From Tetmemena sp. SeJ-2015 (lineage: Eukaryota > Ciliophora > Spirotrichea > Sporadotrichida > Oxytrichidae): 64,000 bases of DNA. The stretch is taken from positions 1 to 64,000 of the forward strand of contig JAJKFJ010021522.1 of assembly GCA_027382625.1 (NCBI GenBank), in the 5' to 3' direction. Below, piece after piece: positions 56,060-64,000 of this stretch. Below the pieces are notes generated by a model. It had not been told where the DNA came from, did not search any database, and saw only the letters and a list, made by a program, of their open reading frames with translations. The position numbers and the translations under genes were made by a program. Numbering within the stretch: position 1 is the first letter of the stretch; every line of letters begins with the position of its first letter.

Positions 56060-57956
56060 ATGGTTGAAGAGATAAAGCAAAGATAAGATCACGATAATAG
56101 CTTCTCTCAAAGCTTGAGTCCACTACGTCAACAAACTAATAGCAACTAAAATAGCTAAATCTTCTACACGACCAGTGGAGTCTCTAGCCTTCTACCAGCT
56201 ATTCCAAACTTGAAGAACACTCTACATTTCAAAAATTAGACATAAGGAAAGCTAGATCATAAATCATAAAATATGGGATTTATTAAAATTTAAGTTAAAA
56301 TCACTTAGCACTGAAATTTACTCTCAATCTGTACTGTAATTTAATCGATTGCTTCTTAAATTTAATAAGTGATCTTACTGCATATTGGACAAGGAATAAG
56401 CATGACTAAAATTTTTGCTGATAAGCAATAATTTCTTATTTGGAAAATTGTATTTAGTTATTTTTACATTAAAGGCTTTCGTTTAATTCTTTGTGTTTAT
56501 TAAAATCTTTTATTTTATCATAACTCGAAAAATCTAAAACCTTTGAGATAAAATTCTCTATAACCAACTCTAAAAAGTTGAGCTCCTGCATTGGCATAGT
56601 CAAATTAATTTGCCTTCAGCAACTTAAATAAGGAGACCTAGCAACAGTTTATGAGGAGTAAGAGTCAGATTATATAGGATAATTTAAAATCTAACCCCAA
56701 TATTTTAAAAGCGCAAAGCCAAACTTATGCAGACAAGTTAGATGCTTTAAGATCAAAAGATGAAGAGTAAGAGAAATTAAAACACTTACCCCTCCAATAT
56801 GCAGAGGTAATAGTCAAAGAGAGAAACCCTGCTTATTGGCAAGTCGAAAATTTCAAGATAAATTGGAATGACTTGGAATCTTATAGAGTAGTTCATAAAA
56901 TTGGAAGAGGCAAATATTCCGAAGTATTCGAAGGCGTTAATGTCAATAATCGTGAGAGAGTTTGTATAAAGGTATTAAAACCAGTTAGAACACTCAAGAT
57001 AAATAGAGAAATCAAAATCCTTCAGAATCTTTATGGAGGACCAAATGTTATTAAGCTTCTAGATTTGATAAGAGATGAGACAAGTCGAACGCCATGTCTC
57101 GTTTTCGAGCATATAAACAATACTCCTTATCGAAGATTATTCTAAAAGTTTTCTTACGATGATCTGTAACTTTACATGTATCCTTTTCTAAATTATTATG
57201 AATGATTATTTTTAAGCTCTTGAAGATTATCTGCTGTTAGAGGCTCTTGACTACGCTCATTCAAATGGAATAATTCATAGAGATGTAAAGCCTTAGAACA
57301 TAATGTTTGATTACGAAAGAAGACAGCTTCGTTTAATAGATTGGGGATTAGCTGATTTTTACAAGCCATGCGAAAAATACAATGTGAGGGTAGCTTCTCG
57401 CTATTACAAGAGCCCTGAGCTATTAATTTTGATAAATTAGTTTTATTAGTGGATGATTAGAGATACCACTACTCGATGGATGTGTGGAGTGCAGGTTGCA
57501 CTTTCGCAGAATTCCTTTTCAAAAAGGATCCTTTCTTCTTTGGCGAAGACAATTAGGATCAGCTGATCAAGATTGCGAAAGTTATGGGCACTGAACCCCT
57601 TTTGGACTATATGCAGAAGTATAATCTCCCCATTAATTCTTATCTCACTCAAAAATTAGATAGATACCCCGTCAAATCAATTTATTTTATAATAAAATTA
57701 TATTGCATAAATGATAATTTGTAAATAAGATATTTGTAAATCGTTAAGGACTTTTATAAGCAGTGATAATAAGCACTTGGTTTCAGATAAAGCTATTGAC
57801 TTGCTGCAGAAAATGTTAGTTTATGATAAGAACTAAAGAATTTCTCCAAAAGATGCATTATAGCACCCTTATTTTGAGGGATTTAGCAATAAAATTCAAA
57901 CAAGCAACTATTTTAATGAAGAGGATAATTAAATTGAGAGGTAAATTAATAATTGA
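56060..57956 (+). CDS. Casein kinase 2 alpha (catalytic subunit)
   Basis: A constitutive Ser/Thr kinase of nucleus and cytoplasm, normally paired with CK2 beta. After removing three IESs the CK2-alpha blocks follow in order: [29 protein letters not shown] (ATP loop), VCIKVLKPV (catalytic Lys), [26 protein letters not shown] (catalytic loop), [12 protein letters not shown] (the DWG that replaces DFG in CK2), [52 protein letters not shown] and [17 protein letters not shown]. The end is TGA 57954-57956. ATG 56060 ([16 protein letters not shown]) gives a long Ser/Gln-rich N-terminal extension; an insert of some 250 bp at about 56.30-56.57 kb separates it from the kinase and is unresolved, so a start nearer 56.65 kb is also possible. 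SPEL replaces the usual GPEL. All catalytic residues are present. Confidence 0.92.
57179..57231. other. IES, pointer TATC
   Basis: TATC at 57179-57182 and 57228-57231. Removing 49 bp takes out a TGA and joins DDLQLYMY to [18 protein letters not shown], exactly as in CK2 alpha. Confidence 0.92.
57421..57448. other. IES, pointer TATTA
   Basis: TATTA at 57421-57425 and 57444-57448. Removing 23 bp restores the frame: KSPELL joins [16 protein letters not shown]. Confidence 0.92.
57674..57742. other. IES, pointer AAATC
   Basis: AAATC at 57674-57678 and 57738-57742. Removing 64 bp joins KLDRYPVK to [15 protein letters not shown] in frame. Confidence 0.88.
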
Positions 57957-58649
57957 GCAAATATTTTATTCAGTATTACATCATTCTTACTCTTCATATA
58001 TATTTATCCTTGATAAACAAAGACTTATAGGCCAGAATCCCTCTCCTGATACTTAATCATAAAAAATGAACACTCTTTCATTTATATACTAAAGAATTTT
58101 TTTACAATATAGATTTTAATTGGTCTTAGAAATACAAATGTAGTTAAGCATGAGACAGTATAATAATGCGTTTGAGAAGAAAAAAAACGCAACTTTATTT
58201 GCAGTTTTCCTATAATAAATAGTTTAGATCTATTGTTGTTATTTAGAGCTCCTATTTCAAAAAGGATCCTTTCTTCTTTGGGGAAACAATCGGCAATAAG
58301 TTAAAAAAAACCCAATTAGTGGAAACAGAAATATAACCCCAAAACTAAAATATAAGTAATTACCAAATCAAATTTAATTCATTTAAAATGATAATTTTAA
58401 TAACTTTAAATTTAAGACTTTTAAACTAAAAATTGGTTTAAAAACGATTTCGAAAATGAGTTTATTGAATGAATTGGCATTTACATTTTTTTAGGGTTTG
58501 AAAAAAATTCAGTACAAAAGTATTTTTAAAATATTAAATTGAGGGTATTAAGTAATTTAAGCAAGTGATTTCCATTGTAGCGATACATATTTAATTTGCA
58601 ATTTATTTATGATTAGCAATTCTCCTGATACTTATCTAAAAAGAAATTT
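57957..58649. other. AT-rich spacer carrying a CK2 fragment copy
   Basis: Mostly A/T without a gene. It contains a 27-bp exact copy of part of the kinase gene, listed separately. Confidence 0.5.
58255..58281 (+). repeat. 27-bp duplicate of a CK2 alpha coding segment
   Basis: Bases 58255-58281 are identical to 57517-57543 (codons for FKKDPFFFG), and similarity fades on both sides. The match sits in non-coding AT-rich DNA 300 bp after the kinase stop. Confidence 0.85.
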
Positions 58650-61600
58650 TACTATAATAATTTCTAAGTTTATGTCTGATTCAATATGTTATGTACTTTG
58701 ACAAAGACTACGAGAAGGACCACAAGGGGCAATCCTGCTTCAAAACTGAAATCTACATGGAATAAGAATCTGCCTACTTTTACTTTCCCAAAACAACTCA
58801 AAATCCTTAAGCAAATTTCGCAAACTAAAGCATCTACTCTACTATTTTTCATTTAAAAAACTCTATGACATCAAGCGTAATCGGCTAAGTAGACACTGGC
58901 AAAGAATCATTCATTTAGGGACCTGAAGGTTTGACTTAGAACTTGAAATATTATTATCATTATTTTGAAAGGTTAAAGTAGCGGATACAACAGCGTGAGC
59001 GAGAAGAGTTTGTTCAATGAGTTATTTGAGTACCTGCAGCAAGTCGACTCCTTCTTGTTTAATAATGTGTGCACTTACCACTCCATAGTTAAAAACAGTG
59101 TTCAAAAGCTTATTAATGCACCAGAGCCACTTCTTATAAAGGGAGAGGTCTGCTACTTTAAAAACCTCAACATTCAATACAAGAAGCAGAGAAAGAAGTA
59201 AAAACTCATATCGGTATTTTTCTATTTAAAGTAGAAACTTGAAACAGCTATAAGGTAAAAGATGCAGCTCCTCAAAGAAGATTGGAATTTAAGTTTATGT
59301 TCTAATATGAATGAGTATCTCATGAAAGAATACCCAGAGTTGAAAGATGCAATTTAGGTGCAAGAAGAGAGTGATATCAACCAAAGCATGATAAATACTT
59401 TAGAAAACTCAAGAGTCTAAATTAGTATTTTATTGAGTGAACTCTGAGGGAGTAGGGAAATTCAAATAAGAGGACTTGAAGGGATCAGTATTTGCAAGCA
59501 ATTCAGGTTAGAAAGCAAAGAAGAATAATTAGGGACACTATTTCTTAAATTTTCCCCTTTGTTATCTTTATAGTAAGTTTAAGACTTACAATATCTAAAC
59601 AATTAAAATGAAAGGATAATGGAAGAAGCATGCTTTGTCATACAAATAGAAGATAATATTTTCTCTCATTATAAAATTTTAATTTTTAATCTAAAAGAGC
59701 TATTAGAAAACTCCAAGATGATTAGGATAGAGTAGTTTGATGTGCCATAGATAATTTTCTTGAGGAAGCATGAAAGTCTCAGAGATATCTTAAACAAATT
59801 TTATGATCAGCTTCTCAAGGTCATAGATGAGTTCTGTGATTTTAAGATACAAAACTTTTAGAATGAGAAACTCTCAGAGAAATTGTAAGTTAACTACTTT
59901 GCCTTATAATTCTTTTTAGCTCTTTTTATGCGAAGTTAGTAACAAAGAAAATCTTGTTCTTGATTAAGATGCCTACAAGACAAGAATTCGTGAACTCCAT
60001 TCTTAGTAATCGGAATACGGGCCGAATGTCTCTTGAGTTTTACCGCTTGAGTAAAAAGATGATAAAGATTTCTTCTAAATTGACAAGGAATCGAATACTT
60101 CACTTCCTCAATTCAAACTATTTGAATGAGATATCTCAAAGTGAGAGCTTAACAGGCAGATAAGCAAATGCTGCTAAATCAAAAAAGTCTTCTATAATAG
60201 GATCAATCAGATCTTAACTTAGAAAGAATGAAAATAAGGAAGTCAATATAGAGGATGCTAATGGTGAAGAAATGCCAGAAACTGTACCTATGTTTGATCA
60301 AGAAGACTCTGATGATGATGAGAATATAAACTAAATTGATCAGATGTTTGACTTTATCCTTTACTATGAAACTAGTATAAGGGACAGTAATAACAATCTA
60401 TAGTTCGAGCCTAATGTTCGCACAATTATTAGCAACTTCTGCTACTTTCTTAAAACGAATTACGACATTATATTTGCTGATACAGTTCTGATGTGCTTAC
60501 AAGATGAAATTGAGAAACAGTAAGTGATTTTTCTATTAAATTAATGATGTTTGGAGCTGATGAGACTAAGCAGAATCCTGTTAAGACTTTTGAATAGGAT
60601 TTCAAGTAAATTAAGCCAACCATGACCAAATGTCGATTCAGAATGGATATAAGCTTTTTGACCTTGCTAATTCACACATTGAAGAAGCAAGGTAAGATTG
60701 CTTCGAACACTGAAGCTCACCAAAAGTTTAAAGAAGCTCTAGATGACATATTCTACAACCTTATCAGAAGAAATTTCTAGTAGCTAGATATCGATTCAGA
60801 ATTCTTCATTTTCAAGCATAGTCACAAAGACAAAGCGCTTGTTCGGGAATTAAGCACTCCTCTTAGTAGTAAGACTGGCCCCGAGCCAGTCAACTTCAAT
60901 CTTTAGACTTAGCTTTATATTTTAGGATAACTATACTGCAGATAGTTCTCACTACTAAATTGACTTGCTTGGTACTAAGGATTCTTATTCAGACTCTGAA
61001 GAAATTGAAGGACAGAGAAAGCTTCCTCGCAACGAGGGCTAGGATATTACAGACCCTTAAGTCATTTACAACTCCTGCAAGAGACTTTTGTTCAAGGTCA
61101 ATCTTGTCATATAAGATTGCTAGGGTAACAAAGTTGTTGATGAAAAACTGCAGAAAGTCTCTTCTCTATTCGACTAATACGGACCAGAGATAGAGGAAAA
61201 TTGCAAGCATTTAGTTGAGAAGGTAAAATTCATGGAAAAGGAGAAATTGATTGCCTCTAATAACTAAGAAGCAATTTTGAGGGAGATGGGTATGCTATAT
61301 GAATCCAATGCCTAAAATGAAAGCACTGATGCACAAACCTAATCAGCAGTTAAACTTTTTTAATTGAGTTGAGGCATAAGACATTAAGTCCTCAGTTGAG
61401 TTATACTTTTCGTTCTACACAATCCCTAGTTATGTAGGCTTATTGAGAGACTAAGACTTAGACTATCTTTGTGAAGAAGCCTTAAAAGAGAATATCTTAG
61501 TGAATGATGATGATCATGAGGATTTAATCAGAGTAGCTAAACTTATGGATTACTTGGGTTATGGAACTTAGCCTAATTCTCAGAGAAGGCTTAATAACGA

Positions 61601-62680
61601 AGAAATAGATTTCTCATAGTTGATTCGATAGTTCAATAAGAAATAACTTGTCAAGAGTATTCCATACTATTTCAAAAGAACTCATCTTGAAACTCAAACT
61701 TTTGCTAACAAAGATTACAATCTTAAGAGAATTTATTATTGATTAAAGTGATAAATTATTGAATGAATGTGTACTTTTATGATGAGATTCAAAGGAAAAT
61801 AATTTACGGTATCTTAAGAAGAACTTATGCAATGGTGGCTTAAAACTTATTAGAACACGCTCTTTTGATAAGACCTATAGATTCTTTGAACATTGTATTG
61901 GCTCAGAAATATCTAGGCTCTTTGCTTTTTAACCAGAGACAATATTTTAGAGTTCCTGTAATGAATGGGCTCGGAACTGGGAATAAATTAAAGGCAGCAA
62001 TGAAAATTCTAAAAGAGGAACTTTAGATATTATTAGATTTATTTAATTATATCCAAAATCTTAAATTGCCATCAGATAAGCCATAATGGATAAGAGATAT
62101 ATATTCATAAAAGCACTATTTTAGGAAAAATTATTTCATGGTTTAAAATTTTATTTAAGTCAACTTTAATTTTAAATAATTTTTAGCGATATTGATGTGA
62201 AAAACTTCTATCTGACTTCGGATTTGGAAGATGGGAATCTTATTCCCTTCAATCCCGTTGAGTAAAATTACCAACAAGAAGAGAAGTAGTCAATGACCTA
62301 AATTTCATAAATCGATAGTGGCACAATATTATTTTAGTTTGGATGCTGATTAATCTTCTGTGAACTTAGATTAATAAAAATCTAACTCTTAACAATCTGT
62401 TGCGAAAATATTGTTCCTCTAAAAAACGCTAGGAGCAGGATAGGATGTTCAAGAGAAGGATCTTAATTAGAAATATGATATCCCCTTTTGGCTTTTATTC
62501 CAAGTTTAAGAATCACCAGAAAACGGAGGAGAGATATAATAAATTTTAAACAGTATTTTATTCATAATTATGAGGAGAGATAACACTTCTATAATTTAGA
62601 GGAATTAAATTTAAGAGGGACCAAATATTATAATATCAATTTAACATTTAATGCTGCTATATATTAAAATATAATTTCCA
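58650..62680 (+). CDS. Large protein of unknown function
   Basis: Frames in the plus direction, with TAA/TAG as Gln, cover nearly 4 kb and would give about 1,100-1,200 residues after IES removal. Notable blocks: YFDKDYEKDHKGQSCFKTEIYM and SAYFYFPKTTQNP (58.7-58.8 kb), FNELFEYLQQVDSFLFNN (59.0 kb), an acidic QEDSDDDENINQ (60.3 kb), DISFLTLLIHTLKKQGK (60.65 kb), FFIFKHSHKDKALVRELSTP (60.8 kb), DYLCEEALKENILVNDDDHED (61.45 kb) and YGILRRTYAMVAQNLLEHALL with LAQKYLGSLLFNQRQYF (61.8-61.93 kb). It looks like a mostly helical globular scaffold. I do not recognise the family; a relation to the C-terminal part of SZT2 was considered but cannot be shown. Many IESs and the exact ends are unresolved. The last block ends near 62.6 kb with QESPENGGEI. 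Confidence 0.55.
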
Positions 62681-62924
62681 TAATTATTTATAAAATTGAC
62701 ATTATTTTAGCATTTTTATAGCATAGGTTAAAAAGTGTGTTTAATTTAGGCTTCTCAATAACAAATTTATTTTTTAAAACGAAATAAATTTGAGGAATGA
62801 GGATTTTGATGGTGAAGTTAGGATCTATTTCCTTTTAAATTTTTCTTTCGAGAACTTTGTTTTTCATCAGATGTAATTAAAGTTTGCTAAACTTTAAGTT
62901 ATAATTGATAAGAGATAAGACTAA
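62681..62924. other. AT-rich spacer
   Basis: No gene seen. Confidence 0.4.
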
Positions 62925-64000
62925 ATGTTACATTCCACCTTCCCCTGTATAAGTCGCACTCCTAGCTAAACAATTCCATAGTGGAGAAAGAGATTTAGAG
63001 AACCGTAAATATCATATCCTCAAGAATAAAGGTTATCTTTTTGCTTCAGTAAACTCACGAGAATAGGCTTCTGCCTCGAAACTTCTAGCTAAACATCTAA
63101 AAATTTGAACCCTAGAAATAAACTTCAAATAAGCAAACTAAGCCAGCCACTGGCTTTTAGAGCTATCAAATGCTTAATTAGTCTAAGACTTAGAATAGAC
63201 TAGATTCTGCAATGAAAAATGCTCAAATGCCATCAGATGGAAAGACTTAAGTTGGGTCTTCATCTCCAATATATTTTTAACTTTAAATGACTAGTTAGTT
63301 CAAGCAAGGTTAATCTAATTTAAGATAGGGTTAGCCAACCTAAGATAGACAGTAGTAAAATTATTCTTTAAATTAAGGTGCTTAACAAACACCGCAGCAG
63401 CCATCGAAGATATCTGGAATTACATCAAAGTTTAAGCACAGAATGGCAAAACTTCAAAATCAAAAGGGTGGAAATACTACCGACGATTAGAGTGATAACA
63501 ATTAAGCAGTGAATAATGATACTTCAGGATTGTCTAGTAATCAGCAATTACCGCCTCTTAATTTAAGTCAAATTGAATCTAGTGATAACAATTAAGCTGA
63601 ATCGAAGAAAAGTACAGCAAAGATGTCATAATTCACCAAGACTCAAACTCAAATTGCTCCTAATTAACCTGAGATATTCAAGGCAAATTTGGTTTTCGAT
63701 CATATTTTCAACATAAAGCACTCTTCAGTTTCTGTGGATGCAGCGTTAAGATAAATCGATTTATAAGCTAAAATTTATCATCCAATTGGTAAGCATGATA
63801 ATCTCTATGTAACCATGATTATTATACATATTTAATTAGAAAAAAGGGAGAAGAAAATACTAAAAATAATTTTAAGGTGAATGAATTCATCTTTAAAATG
63901 TTATACTTTAATTGCAGGGTAAATTATTAAAGAATCAATTATAGCTATTATCAGTTAAAACTGAAAAATTTTTAGCCAGTTCAATTTATCCTACACGATG
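62925..64000 (+). CDS. Gln/Asn/Ser-rich protein, 5' part, runs off window
   Basis: A long frame with dense TAA/TAG codons begins near 62.93 kb. An early block PSPVQVALLAKQFHSGERDL precedes a frame change at about 63.11 kb. Then a frame of over 220 codons (KQTKPATGFQSYQML onwards) is almost entirely Gln, Asn, Ser, Thr and Lys, with short repeats of SDNNQA at about 63.50 and 63.59 kb. It becomes more ordered at its end (EIFKANLVFDHIFNIKHSS, VDAALRQIDLQAKIYHPIG), followed by a splice donor GTAAGC at about 63.79 kb. The ATG at 62925 is in another frame, so the true start is unclear. No domain is recognised before the edge of the window. Confidence 0.5.

Noticed and set aside
1..64000. Annotation with the standard genetic code or as bacterial DNA
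   Set aside because: With TAA/TAG as stops nearly all conserved proteins are cut into pieces, and the frames resume at once in the same phase. GT-AG introns are present, and there are no ribosome-binding sites or operons.
1..64000. tRNA, rRNA, CRISPR arrays, insertion sequences
   Set aside because: I looked for tRNA B-box-like sequences with acceptor stems, spaced repeats and transposase motifs; nothing convincing was found by eye.

Overview
The window reads as germline (micronuclear) DNA of a spirotrich ciliate of the Oxytricha/Stylonychia/Tetmemena type. Three things in the sequence support this. (1) Genes only stay open if TAA and TAG are read as glutamine and TGA is the only stop: for example, the AP endonuclease and CK2 kinase frames run through many TAA/TAG codons and end at TGA. 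(2) Coding frames are broken every few hundred bases by short AT-rich inserts of about 15-65 bp. Each insert is flanked by a 3-7 bp direct repeat, and deleting it with one repeat copy exactly restores a conserved protein. These are internal eliminated sequences (IESs) with pointers, lying between macronuclear-destined segments. The pointers vary in sequence, unlike the fixed TA of Paramecium or Euplotes. (3) Many complete genes lie side by side on 64 kb with no telomeres, unlike the gene-sized macronuclear chromosomes of these species. Introns are GT-AG and mostly 30-100 nt. Which species it is cannot be told from the window.

Layout. 0-5 kb: tail of an unknown gene (+), an ExoIII/APE1 AP endonuclease with an N-terminal PCNA-binding motif (+), a secreted serine carboxypeptidase (-) and a SERF-like gene (+). 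5-10.8 kb: one very long Ser/Asn/Gln-rich gene (-). 11.3-15.7 kb: a small Ser-rich gene (+) and an FCP1/SCP-type phosphatase with a long Gln-rich N-terminus (-). 15.8-23.1 kb: three consecutive (+) single-pass membrane protein genes with long polar tails, interrupted by a poor-quality block at 18.3-19.0 kb. 24.3-26.1 kb: a C2H2 zinc-finger gene (-). 26-31 kb: AT-rich DNA with two weak (-) genes. 31.1-36.4 kb: an NAD-dependent epimerase-like gene and a Gln-rich coiled-coil gene (both -). 37.5-38.5 kb: a small, well-coded membrane protein (-). 39-45.5 kb: a tyrosine phosphatase and a large Cys-motif protein (+). 45.8-51.4 kb: a Gln/Lys-rich region with a 164-bp tandem duplication, then a multi-BRCT protein (+). 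51.4-56 kb: a small gene and an SZT2-like (KICSTOR) gene (both -). 56-58 kb: casein kinase 2 alpha (+). 58.6-64 kb: a large unknown gene and a Gln-rich gene running off the window (+).

The genes are not an operon or pathway cluster; each would become its own macronuclear chromosome. What unites them is the DNA-elimination architecture. Coordinates of multi-segment genes are outer limits, because not every IES or intron inside them was resolved. Homopolymer-swollen patches and single-base frameshifts suggest that base quality is uneven.
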